Part shown: piece by piece, positions 1 to 12,430 of the stretch
Numbering within the stretch: the stretch's first letter is position 1
Layout of the letters: the number at the start of each line of letters is the position of its first letter
NCBI RefSeq assembly: GCF_018143015.1
Contig: NC_054757.1
Location: 7,794,501-7,858,500 of the forward strand
Source of the DNA: Lytechinus variegatus
Lineage: Eukaryota > Echinodermata > Echinoidea > Temnopleuroida > Toxopneustidae
Reading direction: 5' to 3'
DNA length: 64,000 nt
Position numbers and translations under genes: made by a program
Notes under the pieces: generated by a model
What the model saw: the letters and a program-made list of their open reading frames with translations, nothing else
Databases searched by the model: none
Told to the model about the DNA's origin: nothing

Positions 1-3000
1 GAATTCACGCTCATGGAGATGTACATTTTTATGTCGCTAGAAAAATGTGCGCAATGTCAATCCTCAATATGTGATGATTGTCAATGACCCATTCCAAAGG
101 CGACTCTGGGCCTCAATTTCAGGATATATAAGTATGATTACTGTGTTTTTGCCATTTTTTCAACTAAAATGAATGGCTTGATTTTGATTGGCCGCTGAGC
201 CCAGATAAGCTAGTTAGTAGCTATTAGTACCATAATAAAAAAGGTACCATAATATGAAATGTACCCCAGATTTTGAAATGCTTGAAATGAAGATTGATGA
301 AAATACATATTTGACTGGAGTGGGGGATGATGGTCACAATCTATCCAATTTTGATCAATATTCAATGAACTATACATAAATCATTTGTACATTTGCAATT
401 TCACACTACAGATCTGACAGGAAATTACATGCCTGTTGTACTATTAAAAAGTGCTGAAATATTTCTTTTTATAATCAATTGTGGTAAAGTTTCCTTTCAA
501 CAAACAAAATGTTTGCATAGTTTTCATATTTGCCAGTTCTTCATTCTTTACACCATAAATATTTGACCTAAAAATGGCGAGTCCCAGCCCATGTGATCAT
601 AAAAAATAATGTTGTGAATTCCACATGAAATAGACCATAACTTTTTAAATCAATTTATATCACTGTGCCATAGTAGATGACTAGATGTCCTATCTCAGTC
701 ACAAAGGATTTTGGAAAGATTTTTTTTTTTTTGCTATTGTCTTGACGGTAAATATGACCTCACAATACCAACAATTATAAATTTTGAGCTTCAATGGGTG
801 TAGTGAAAAGCTTTACAGGAGAAAATTTTGAGACAAGAATTTGAAGTTGTGCACTGAACTCAGTTCAGCAAACACAACTGTGTATAACTGTATGAAAGGA
901 TAGAGTATATTGTGGGAATCAGTATTAAACTCATGAAGTACACTGTATACTTAGTTCACAAAACCTAAGAAGGATATAGTATATAGGCAAGAAAGAAGAG
1001 ACGAAAAGGACAAACAGATATGGATGTAGAAAGAGAGAGAGAGAGACAGACAAAGAGAAAGAGATAGAAGGGAAAAGGTAGCTGTGTAGAATGCCACAAA
1101 GATCCCATACAAAATTCTTGTCCTTTTCCTAATAAATGGAGTTTGCGTATACATGTAAAACTCAAGTTTCCTTCCTTGTCAATAGAAAAGTCTATGGTGT
1201 AATAAACTTTCAAAACAGACTTCTATCCAACTCATTTCCTTCATAAATAAGGAAATTAAATACTTAATGCTTTCTTACAAATTACATTATGTTACATAGC
1301 ATAATACAGGTATTAAACATACACTGTATGCTTAAAGGACAAGCCTACACCAACAAAAAGTTGATTTGCATGAAAAGAAAAAAATCCAACAAGTGTAACG
1401 CTAAACATTTCATCGTAAAATAAGAAAGTTATGACATTTTTAATTTTCGCAATTTCACAAAAAAAGTCTTGCACTTCCTTATCAGTAAAGAAATGAGGGG
1501 AGTCAAGGGGACTGATGATGTCGCCCACTGACACACTCAACATTTCTTCTATTAAGTCAAGTTGGTCCTTACCTGTGTATAGTCAAATCTGTAAAATAAA
1601 TGTAAATAGTCAAATCTGTAAATTAAATTCAAATACATGTATTATATAATTCAAACAATTAAAAAAATAGTGAGCGAGGGACATAATCAACTCTCTCTCA
1701 ATTGCATGTACATGTATGTAACTGAATTCTGCATAAATTACTGTTTTGTAAAAAATAAGTAAAACTTAAAATGTCACAACCTTCTAATTTTACATCCGAT
1801 TGTGATGAAATTTTCAGCATCATGCTTGTTTGATTTTTCTCTATTGATTCAAATCAACATTTTCCTGGGGTGGACTTGATCATGACCTATAAACAGCATT
1901 GCACTGAGATGGGATGCTATACTGTTCACATACACTAAAAAGGATATTAAGGCATTGGTTACATGCATATCAATTTGACTTTTTTATCTGAGCTGAAAGG
2001 TTTCATTTGTCACCTGTGTCTACTATATTTCAAAAAATGTAGTGACCTGAAAAATCATCTCAATTTTATTCTTGAAATCTCAAAATCTCCCAAGGAGATT
2101 AATCATTTGATTTTTCAGTGACAGATGTCTTGAAAGTGTCTGCATGAATTTGATTTGTTTTTTTTCATGGATGATCATTGTTAATTCATGTGACCATTAG
2201 AATAGTGTAACACACATCAAATACCAGGATTTTTCTTTAATATGTAAAGTTACCAATGTCTTTAAAATGGAAGTATTTCATATCAAACTGACCTTCTCCT
2301 TTTCCCCTGTGTTAAGTTCCTACTACTATTTCAAGTGCAGCAAGTCATTTGAAGTGGTTGTTCAAAACAGATGTGGAAGGATCTGCAAACTTCTTTTGAG
2401 CTAATTAAAAACATCCTTTTTAGCGATCATAGATTCACAAACATGCTTGGCGGCTTCTAGGAATCGGCATTAGAGGGTAATATAACCTAAATCCTGCTTT
2501 TCCCTCTCATCTCATCAAAACAATTTCAGACAATTATTTCACACCTTCAATTGTGATAAACTTTGAGTAAACTGTACACTTTATTAAAGAGTGATCGGCA
2601 TGTGAAATCCACAACAATAATAGCATGTAGTACTTTTAGTTTATAACCTATTTTGAAAAAGTAAAATTTCATTATTGAAAACTGACAAGGCTTAACATGA
2701 GAGATCCAGTGAAGTGTATTACTGTATGTAATTTACAACCGAAAATTTAGATCTGACAAAACAAAATCAATTTCTGTTGTGTATTACTATTATTTCTAAG
2801 AATAGATTTCACTATAAAACCCTTTTTAACATAGCCTCAACTTGTAATGTAATCACTTGACATTTTGATGGATGTACAGTATCATGGTCAGAAAAAAAAC
2901 AAGGGTCATTTATTAAAAAGTTTAATGAGAGTCGGAGGATATTTTTTTAAATATGAATCTAACATAACTAAACTTGTATCATATTGCTGGGCATATGCCA

Positions 3001-5560
3001 TGGGTGTTCATTGATGATGTGTGTGCTCAATATTAAAGTCCACACTGTGACTCATTATCATATAGATAGAACTAGCAATTAAATATAGGTGATTATCAAT
3101 TACTATAGATACAATCATTACAATGTACCTTGATAATGCTTTCGTAACCTTCTATATTTTATCAAGGAATTGGTCAACATTGATTCAACTTTTACAAATT
3201 ATCTGAGCTGTATTTCAAAGGTCCTACATGCCACGGTTCCCTGTGTTCAGTATCTTTAACAAATTGCACCTGGAAATCACGGCTTAGTGCTTACACCTAC
3301 AAACACTATTTATTTTCCTCTTCCTGGATGTCTTTTTCATTAAAGTTTAGAAATTGTTTTTAATACAACCTTCAATAACCAACATCTGCGACTAATTTTG
3401 CCCTGCATGTTCACATGGCTGCCTTCATATCAAGCTCTGTGCAGGTTTATTGTTTGAAGAACGTTAGGGCACCAAGACAAGAGTTTCCCTACATGTAAAT
3501 ACTGTCCTTATCACCTTGATATTTTCAAATTCAAGAAAGGATTAATTCATGTGTGAACAGTGATTATTAAAAATGCTGTCATTCAAAAAGGTATCATGAT
3601 AATCCTGCTGAAATAACCATCTAAAAGCTATCTTGGAAGCATGGCCGAGCCCGACTATCTACCATGTACTCAGTTGAACTCTGGATGCACGCAGTAATAT
3701 TTACAAGAATGTGAATAATTGTGTGTACAGTATGTTGATGACAAATCCAGCAGCTACTCCAGACTATGAATGAACGGCCATGGGAAATTGGTTTCCCAAT
3801 GCATTTCCCATTCCAGTCTCTAATTTGTGAATTACTTTAACAGAACCTCTAGCTGGTTAAGTCCACAGTCGAGGAGGAATAATGGAACCTTCTTCATACC
3901 TACATGTATATGAGTACACATCTCATTTTGGTGCTTGGAAGATCCATCTTCTTCATGTGCTTGTGTAACTAATACAGTATCTTAAATCTCGAATTCTATT
4001 TTAAAGTTCAATTTATTGGCAATCTTTGCCATTTCCCCCCGTTATCCATCTGGTCAAACCTACATGTATCTTAATTAAAATCTGTAACTATATAAAATGG
4101 ACAGTTCATAATCAAATAATGGGCATTCATTTTCCAAAGACAATTTTGGTAAAATAACCCCCCCCCCAAAAAAAAAACATCCATTCCAAAATCAGGCCTC
4201 TGTGGTGAACTAATACAAGGAAAATTTACAACAGTGAAGATGGACACTTATTTCTTGCTATATATGTTATTTCTACAGGGAAAATAAAAACATCAGGTGA
4301 TGAAGAAGATTCTAATAAATGCACCCATGACTTGGTATTATATTTTGCCTTAAAGTTTCATGTAAATTTACTTTAAATGGTCCGTGATGGTGATGAGCGC
4401 TAAAGTAAAATGACTGGTCATTGGAATTTTTTTAGTTACACAAGGACCGTGAAGGACGGATAAAATAAATAAATCCGCATCACTTATTTTATCAAAAATA
4501 TAATAAACTCAACGTCATAGAAAATGGGGGTATCAATATTTCCCTGAAGAATTAAAAAAATAATGCAATTTTACAGAAATAGAGGCCTACATGTACAACA
4601 GGGTGTTTTTTTTTCTTGTCCCTGTTGGGTTTTTTCCTTCTATTTTTAGAATATTATTATTCTCTTAACATCACTGTACATGTAGTTGTGTAGAGATGAT
4701 GGCTCAATTAGCATACATTCTGAATTCCTAGATTCTTTAAGGGAATTCAGTTTCCAAGGGATAAATTAGTCCTAGGATAAATGCCTTGCCAAAAGACACG
4801 AGTGCTTCAGAGGGAATGTGAACCCCTCGGCTTTGAACCACAGAGCCAAGGGACTAATTTATTGAGTAACAGCACCTAGAGCTACATTAAAAAAATGGAT
4901 GAGAAAAAGAAATGAGATCACATATGAAGGAGTATTTTGACTCATCAAATGCTAGCTCCCACTTGACATACCAATACTAAAGTGAGTGATCGTATTACCA
5001 ATGCAATTGCAATCAGAATTGTATTACCAGGACAAACAATTATACATTGGTCAGAAATAATTTTATATTAAGTAAGCCTATTACATGTATACTTTATTTC
5101 CCCGGTCAGAATTTCAAGAGATATGACCAAAAAACGCAAAAACACATAATTTATGATATCTCTGTTTTCTGTATTATAATGAAAAGAATATTTTTCAAAG
5201 TAGATCTATATAGGTGATAGTTTAGTTTTTGTAAATTGTCAAATTATCCCAGCATTATCATGAAATTTGTCACCAGTCCATTCAGTGAGCACCGTTTATT
5301 CTCCACTACACTTTCTACACTCCACATTCTACACCCTTCCACTTTGTACAAATCAAATACATGTATACACGAATGAGAAGAGAAATAACAAATTTAGAAA
5401 TAAGGTCATTTTTCCCACATAAAGGACATGCAATGGTCTAGATAGTAACCCTGGGAGCCCAGGGGCTTACCGTGTATTTGCCCATACTCACGGGACTAGC
5501 GTGATTTATGGTCTAAATATTTCTCCAAATGAATTGTGAAAAGAGAAATTATGCACTTAC
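1..5560. other. AT-rich unassigned DNA
   Basis: No supported gene. It holds a foldback element (1331-1886), a GA-rich simple repeat near 1035-1070, a C-run/A-run near 4160-4180, and a faint tRNA-SINE remnant near 4770-4860 (ATGCCTTGCC plus a decayed B-box). The rest is unique-looking AT-rich sequence, possibly UTR or intron of a leftward gene. Confidence 0.5.
1331..1886. repeat. foldback (long inverted-repeat) element
   Basis: The left arm (1331-1440) and right arm (about 1750-1886) are imperfect inverted copies, sharing GTTGATTTG, AGAAAAATCCAACAAG-like and AATTTCATC blocks. Short frames here are by-products. Remnants of the same family appear near 49590-49640 and 50030-50125. Confidence 0.6.
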
Positions 5561-5607
5561 CATGATTGTATGGATGAAGGTTTAACGAGTGGCAGTTTTC
5601 CTGACAT
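5561..5607 (-). CDS. possible first coding exon of a leftward gene
   Basis: On the - strand an ATG at 5607 opens MSGKLPLVKPSSIQS and ends at an ideal donor (CATG/GTAAGTGC). A second good donor at 6529 (TCT/GTAAGTAT) could end a non-coding first exon. No convincing downstream exon was found in 1-5500, so the gene may continue past the left edge or the signal may be chance. Confidence 0.25.
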
Positions 5608-5664
5608 CTGGGCACAGACTGGAACCTCAAAAAACGTAAAGTTCCCTCCTTCTACCCCCGTCTT

Positions 5665-5706
5665 GATCGGCCATTTTTGTTATGAATTGTAACAAAATGG
5701 CCGATC
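5665..5706. repeat. short near-perfect hairpin
   Basis: GATCGGCCATTTTTGTTA and TAACAAAATGGCCGATC flank a 7-base loop. It differs only by one A and carries two opposed GGCCATTTT blocks. Confidence 0.6.
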
Positions 5707-6199
5707 GAAACGTGCAGCGGGCAGGAGCTCCCTGGGTTAGATAGTATAGTGGCCAACCAGTACTACCCGCCCTTGTAATTGTATTCCCGAACGCACACAT
5801 CATACGCGTCAGAAAATTAAAAATACATGTATCATACACTCAATTTCCCTCAAAACTTTGCAAGTTGCAGCAAAGGGAACTTAAATTATAAAAGAAAGAT
5901 GCTGAAAAATGGTCAAAAACACATTTTCAAAGTGTTTATATTCTGTAAATAATAAAATATTGTAAGAATATGAATAGCTCATCCTCATTAATGTTGCAAA
6001 ATTCAAACAAGACAACTGACAGGCCAATTCACAGCAAAATTTTTCATATCTTTATTTCCTGTAAGTATTTATAGTGGCGGTATTATGAATTAAAAAAAAT
6101 ATCGTGTTTAGTACGAATCAATTTTTGAAAGGTGTTCGGTAGCCACTAGTACGTCTCAATCCTGCGACCCGGACGCGGGCATGGCCAGGGAAAACATCA

Positions 6200-6356
6200 G
6201 GGGCCTGTTGCATAAAACTTTTTACCTGAGAAAACTCTGGTAAGAACTGAAAACTAAGGTTAGTCTGATTTCTGCCATTGAGTTTAACACAGGACAAAAA
6301 CTCCGGTAAAATCAACCTGAGTTTTCTCAGGTAAAAAGTTTTATGCAACGGGCCCC
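6200..6356. mobile_element. palindromic MITE, GGGGCC ends
   Basis: About 157 bases. The ends are inverted copies (GCATAAAACTTTTTACCTGA with GAGAAAACT). The termini GGGGCC/GGCCCC are shared with the element at 56937-57083. Confidence 0.7.
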
Positions 6357-7779
6357 AGGAAACCCGCGGGACGTTTACCCGGTCTAATCAGTTACCTTCT
6401 CGCTTTCACACCCATCTCCGAGTATCTGTGCGTTAAAAAATAACCCGAGTACTTTTTGGTTGTAAAATGTTAGAGAGAGATTGTTAGATGCATTAATGCT
6501 AAACCATAACTAATAAAAGAATACTTACAGAATTATTTGAAGCGATTTATGGAACGGATTTGGCTCAAAGCACCATAAAAAATAGAGAACAAGCTGGAGT
6601 TCTCCTGTCAACAAGTTGTTCACCCCTGCTGCGTGAAAAATAAAGTTTTGTACGATCGAGACTTCCGGGTCTATTGTCGCAAGGGGGCGCGGCGCATGAA
6701 AAACGGGGAGATAGATCAGTGGTATCCGTGCGTTTATTAAAAAATGGCCTAAAAATGAGAGTTTTTAAATGTACATCCATAGAGATATATACTAATAACG
6801 ACTTTGGTTTGATTTGATATTATTTTACAAAAAAAATCAAATACAGTGTATTGCGAATTTTAGCATAATAATGATAATTATCAAAATATACGGATGTTGT
6901 TCCTCGAAGTCCAAAGAAAGTAGCGAGGTTTAATCAACAAAACATATGAATCATGAATAACAATTACTTTAATAATTAAAAATGTTTTAACAAATACGCA
7001 AAATCCATGAAGTGATCGATCGAATAATAATAACACAAAAAGTATCTGCTTTATGATCTGACATCATATACTCACTCACTTCACTGTTTGGCACGAGAAT
7101 GCATATCCGTTTTGTTCCGGCCGAGAAAAGAATTGGAAAGAGACTGAGTCTTCCAATAAAAAAACAGCAAACAATAGAAACTATGGATGCAACTGGTATA
7201 CAGAGGGGGGGGGGGGGGGGGGTGCTCCAGAAAAAGAAGAAGAAAAGGGTGAAAATTAAATCGTTATTTGAACATTATATGTCAAAATAATTCCCAAATT
7301 AGAAAATCATAAAAGACAAAAAAAAAATTGTTCGCTCTAGACTTTTTTAAAAGAAAGTTTGCCCCATTCGCTATGTTTCGTTCCATAGGTACGCTACAGG
7401 CCTGACGCCACTGGTATAATGAAAATTATTAAATGTATTATGTACATGTGGCAGCAGCAGGGGAGGTGTGGGACGCAGGCATTTGCCTCCTCAGTCAGGG
7501 TTGTTGCCCCCACTTACCCCCCAGAAATTCTGAAAACTGAAAAAAAAAATGTATGGTAAATTTTGGAATAACATCCTACTCAAGCTGTAAAGTGCTCCAA
7601 AACAACATTTTTACACTCTCCAAATTTTAATGTTCTCAATAATCCAGTCACTGCATGGTAGCTCCCATTACACTGGCGTAAATCCGTGTTGATGGGAGGG
7701 GGGATGACTGAAATATTTAGGCATTTTTTTTTTGCAATCATGTCTTTAGATATGCAAGGAATTGTCATTGATATGTCCA

Positions 7780-8949
7780 CAGTGGCGTACCGTGGGTCAC
7801 GGCATTGGGAGGGGGGCACCAGCAAAATGTTTGAATCACTGAGTGAGCGCGCTCAGTTGCCAGTTATACTGACCTAATAGAGACATTTTCTGGACAACTT
7901 CATTAAACGCGTGCGCGGATATGCATCTCACTGATCAGATAATGCAAGCGCGAAGCGCGAGCTGAAATTCTTTTATATTCACACCTAAAAAGAGATATTA
8001 TAATCAAATTTGTGTAATCATGATAGGTACCTGTCTCGCTAAACAATACGAGCGCGAAGCGCGAGCTGAAGTTTTCGTATATTTTGACCCCAAACAGCGA
8101 GATTTTGAGGAATATATTTTAGGAATCCATTAAGAGTATGCATATCTCACCATAGTCATCTAATGCGAGTGCCAAGCGCTTGCTGGTTTATAAGAATTAC
8201 ATCTGAACACATGAAACACTTTTTGTAGTCATTGCAATCATGATTATCATACGCATCTCACTAATCAAATATTGCGAGCGCGATGCCCGAGCTGAAAATT
8301 TAGATAATTCAGACCTGAAGTGGGGCATTCTAAGGTTTCTTTGTAGGAATTAACTAGGACCATACGTATTTCAATATCCAAATGATGCGAGCGCGAAGCG
8401 CGAGCTGAAAATTTTTGATATTCAGATCAGAAGAAGGGACATTTTAAGGACTGATTTTAGGAATTCATGAAGAGCAGACATATCTCACCAATCCACTAAT
8501 GCGAACGTAATCACGGACAGGAAATGTTTCACTATACGAAGACCTTAATACGGGGCAATCACTTTTTGAGTCATGAAAAAAGAAGCATATGTCACTACAT
8601 GAAACAATGATAACTCAAGTGCTAGGAAATATGGTTTATATTGACTTGTAAACGGGATGTTTCAGTACAACAGGATTATATATCTCGTTAACAGACAATG
8701 CAAGCACTAGGAACAATGAAGACGTAGGCCCTGTGTAAATTATGTTTCATGAAGTTATGATAAAAATGTTTTTTATGTAATGTAACATAACATAGTTATA
8801 ATATAACATTATAATGAATATTTTCTTCTTTCCCACTATACGTTTCTTTTCCTTTCTCCCTCTTTTCTCCTTTTCCCCGTTTTTTTTTGGTCAGCCAATG
8901 CCGGGGGGGGGGGGCACGTGCCCCATGCCCCCCCGTAGCTACGCCACTG
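7780..8949. mobile_element. non-autonomous hAT-type transposon
   Basis: Perfect 10-base terminal inverted repeats (CAGTGGCGTA / TACGCCACTG) flanked by a perfect 8-base duplication TATGTCCA (7772-7779 and 8950-8957). The CAG-type ends and 8-bp duplication fit the hAT superfamily. No transposase frame. The inside is an array of about 110-base units. Confidence 0.75.
7940..8520. repeat. tandem array with GAGCGCGAAGCGCGAG core
   Basis: Five to six units of about 110 bases inside the hAT-type element. Intact cores include 8050-8065 and 8389-8404, with decayed cores near 7948, 8165, 8276 and 8500. Units share CATATCTCAC and TTTTAGGAATTCATGAAGAG-like text. Confidence 0.7.
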
Positions 8950-9329
8950 TATGTCCATATGGCAAATACCCCTCCAATATCACCAGTACGACAATACACC
9001 AGACGGTGGACTGTACTGTTTCCAGAAGAAGAATAAGAATATTTTTGTCTTTTTACCCCATGATGGTTTAATGGTTTTATTAGAGATTACATTAAAAAAG
9101 AATTGACATTCCATCTTAATCCCTTCCCAAAGACCCCAACATTGATGAATTGGAAGAAACGGGAGTTTCTCTTCAATGTTATAATAAGGACATAAGTATT
9201 TCGTTTGGAAATGGTGAACTGGCTCTTTATTTGCATTTTATGATTCAATAATATTGTTTTATTTGTTAAGTGGTATTTCAGGAAGAATTTTCATCAATAA
9301 AACAATTATCTCTTGTGATTTTTTTTCAT

Positions 9330-10015
9330 TTCTTTCGTAAAAAGTGGGGGGAATGTTTGTACAGGCCACCCCCCCCCCTCGAAAAGTAGGGGGGATATAT
9401 CCCCCCATCCCCCGGGATTTTTACGCCATGGCTCCCAACAATATTTATTAGTCACTAACATACTGAAAACTTAAGGTCATTATATAAAATTCGCTCGCGC
9501 TTCGCGCTCGCAGTGGCTGTTAATTGAGATAGATAAATGATCTTAAACATTCAGTGTTCAAGTCGATATTTTGCACAAATCATTCTTCTCGCGATTCGAG
9601 TTTTCAGTATTTGTTTTAGTGAGTCACGCATCCTGCATGTTCATAATTATAGAAAATGCTGAATATCAAAAATATTAAGCTCGTGCTACGTTTTCCCAAT
9701 CATTGTGTTTAATTAGATACCATCATATTCATGGTTACAAAAAGTGCTTCCAGTTATAATATCAGGGTATTAAAAGTTTTCAACTCACGCTTCGCGCCGG
9801 CATTTTTCATTTGGTGAGATATCTTCACGAGCCACTGAAGTAGTTCTCTTTTCAAGTTGGTAGGGCCAATATTAAAACATTCAGCTTGCGCTTCGCGCTT
9901 GATTTTGTGAACTAGGCAACAAAAATCGTGTCCACCTTTGCTCCTCCCCCAAAATTTTCTTTTGCCCCTATAGTGTCCCCCTTATTTAAAAATCCTGGCG
10001 CCGTCACTGTGTACA
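9330..10015. repeat. repeat-derived block with inverted GCG cores
   Basis: G/C runs (9343-9415), then cores in the opposite orientation to those at 8 kb (about 9490-9510, 9785, 9890). Ends near CTGGCGCCGTCACTG. Probably a related, broken element; no clean boundaries. Confidence 0.45.
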
Positions 10016-10824
10016 TGTAGCACATAAAAAAGTTTGCAACGTCATGTTGTACGCTGTGTTATGCTTAAGTGCGCCCTCGTGCGAACGAAGTTTTGTTTCG
10101 AAAATAAATTCTCTCCGGATGGAGTCGGCTTTTTTTGTTCCATGCACATATTAAATTAGTGGTGGATGCAGGAAAAATAATCATAAAAATGTCATATTTT
10201 GTGGAAAATAACGTAAAACAAATGTATAAGCACGCCATTGTGGATTTTTTTTTCAATTTCCCATTCGTTACTTTTCTATCCGTTAACTTTTTGTTCTATT
10301 CTGCACGTTCATGCATTAGTTTTTGTCATTACTTGTGAGTTCACTTTATTTCTTTTTTTTGAAAAATATGTTGCTGAGAACAGGATTTTAGTTCCACATT
10401 AAGAAATTTCGAAGATATGTTTTTTCGTGCTTTCTCTTTTCTTAATGGATTTCTTTTCTTTATTCCTCTGTCTTTACTTATTCTTTTCACGTTTCTATCA
10501 TACCAACGGAGATAACTAATTTGCTGACAAAAAAAAACTTTGAAGGGAGGGGAGGTTTGCCACACCCCACTTCCCTTTAACGACGCCCCTTGCTAAGAGA
10601 AAAGGGAGGGGAATGGGGGCTTCTGACGGTTTGGAGCCACGATAGATCAACGGGAGAGGAAGGGGTGTATATCCCAATCAACCAACATCATTTCAAAAAC
10701 AAACTTGATCATACGAGATAGCGAAGCGAGAGAACGCCCTGAGGAAGCAAGCCCATATTTAATCTCTCCAATAATTTTGATCGTTTTTTTACATTGTGAT
10801 ACAACATTCTGTTTATGCTACCGA

Positions 10825-11322
10825 CACTGGCGGATCCAGGGGGGGGGGCACAGTCGGCCCGTGCCCCCATTTTGAGAGGCATAATTAAAATTTGTAATGT
10901 AAAAATGCCGTTAAAACAGAAGTGTGCCCCCCCCCTGACCAGTCATAACCCATACAAAAGACATATCCCTGCCCCCCCCTGACTAGCTTTAAAACCTATT
11001 TTGCCCCCCTGACGAGATTGATTACCTATTCCCCCCCCCCTGACGAGCTTGAAGACCTTTTTTTTGGTTGTCACATTTTTTTTCTGGTACGATGGAAAAG
11101 CTTTTTGATTGAAGACCTTTTTTTTTGGCTTGTCAAATTTTTCGACCGGTTTTGCTCCCCCTGTGGAAAATCCTAGGTACGCCACTGCCCCCCCCCCTTT
11201 GAAAGTGAAGATCTTTTTGGGTTGTAGACGAAATACCGTTAAATGTTGGTTGAAACCCCTTTTTGTCAAATTTTTCCTCGGGAGAATCCCCCCCCCTTTG
11301 AAAAATCCTGGATCCGCCCCTG
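10825..11322. mobile_element. second hAT-type non-autonomous element
   Basis: Ends CACTGGCGGATCCAGG and CCTGGATCCGCCCCTG, inverted with two mismatches. A perfect 8-base duplication GCTACCGA flanks it (10817-10824, 11323-11330). C-runs inside; overlapping open frames on both strands are not genes. Confidence 0.75.
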
Positions 11323-12181
11323 GCTACCGATTATATATTGGCGATGAAAGAGATTGTAATTTTGATGCTCTAACCAGTAGAAGTGAAGATTTATCATGAA
11401 AATATACAAAGGCTCTACATCTAAATGATTGCTGCATGGTCACAAGTCACTGCGTCCGTTTGTTACTCATTCTTATACGTGCGAGCTCAGCGAGCGAGGG
11501 GATTGAACGTGATTTTTGTGGGAGCTAAGGAGCTGAATTTATATAAAAGGGCACTATTAACCTGATTTATCATGTTTAATCCCCAAACATTTTGATTTTT
11601 TCCTGAAACTTTATGGAACTATTTTGCTTTTACAATGGAGTAGCGACCAATAAACAATACTATTTTATTTGTATGTTGCTATATATGTCGTCAATTATGG
11701 AAAGAGTATATAACTGCAAGTAAAGAATGAATCAAACAAAAATCGTTTTGATGTGCATAAAATTTACGATATTTTGAGGAGGGGCTTCATCCCATTACTC
11801 AATGGGAAAATAGAGAGGAGAAAAATCATCGTTAGCCCCTTCCCGCTTCGTCGTTACTGTACACAAAACTTTCTAATCCTCACGACAACCAGCAAAAACC
11901 CATGTCGACTCAAAATAACCAAACTCAAAACACACGGCTTCCTCATATAAGCACTTTGGAAAACAAACTTTTAAGTGCTCTGTCTCTTCTCTGTTTGCCA
12001 TCCGAACTATTCAATACGGCCCATGTCCTGCTATTCACCACTCCGCCCCTCTCCCATTCACAAGCAGACGACACTCCTATTGTGGTGTCGCGCTCGCCCG
12101 CTTCGCCCGGTTGTCATACACAAAACCCGTGCATTGATCTATTTAGGAATGACCCCCCAGCGCCCGCGCTGCAGAAAAGGC

Positions 12182-12194
12182 GTCCCCTAGCAAC
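12182..12194 (+). promoter_or_regulatory. X-box-like (RFX) motif upstream of TBATA
   Basis: GTCCCCTAGCAAC fits the RFX consensus RYYNYY-N-RRNRAC with a one-base spacer. It lies in the CpG-rich patch about 240 bases before the putative 5' exon donor. RFX X-boxes mark ciliary and flagellar genes, which would suit TBATA. Function is inferred from motif and position only. Confidence 0.35.
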
Positions 12195-12299
12195 GGGCTG
12201 TCGGTACCTGTCGTAGTAATTGAATGGTGTGTTGTGTTGTAAGCATGTACTCGAGGATTTTCTGCATGTTGCGATGTTGACTCGTCCGTGCTTTCAGTG

Positions 12300-12430
12300 A
12301 AAGGGAGTCCCAGAAACAGACGTGCAGTTGGTAGTATATGTTTCTATTCCATATGTCCACTTTCAGGCTGGGGTGGTGATTTTGAAATCAGCCAAATATA
12401 TATATTCTGGAGTAAGAGAGCAAAAAGAAG
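12300..12430 (+). other. tbata: candidate 5' non-coding exon of TBATA
   Basis: A strong donor (AAG/GTAAGTTC) follows 12430, downstream of a locally CpG-rich stretch (about 12090-12200). The first coding exon needs a spliced 5' UTR, and this is the best upstream donor seen. The 5' boundary is a guess. The intron would be 12431-15638. Confidence 0.35.

Noticed and set aside
2403-2459. Short minus-strand segment after an AG that reads EAAKHVCESMIAKKDVFN then stop
   Set aside because: Eighteen codons are well within chance and no linking exon was found.
7940-8520. Regularly spaced repeats, CRISPR-like at a glance
   Set aside because: Units are about 110 bases with similar spacers, sit inside a transposon with target duplications, and the genome is eukaryotic.
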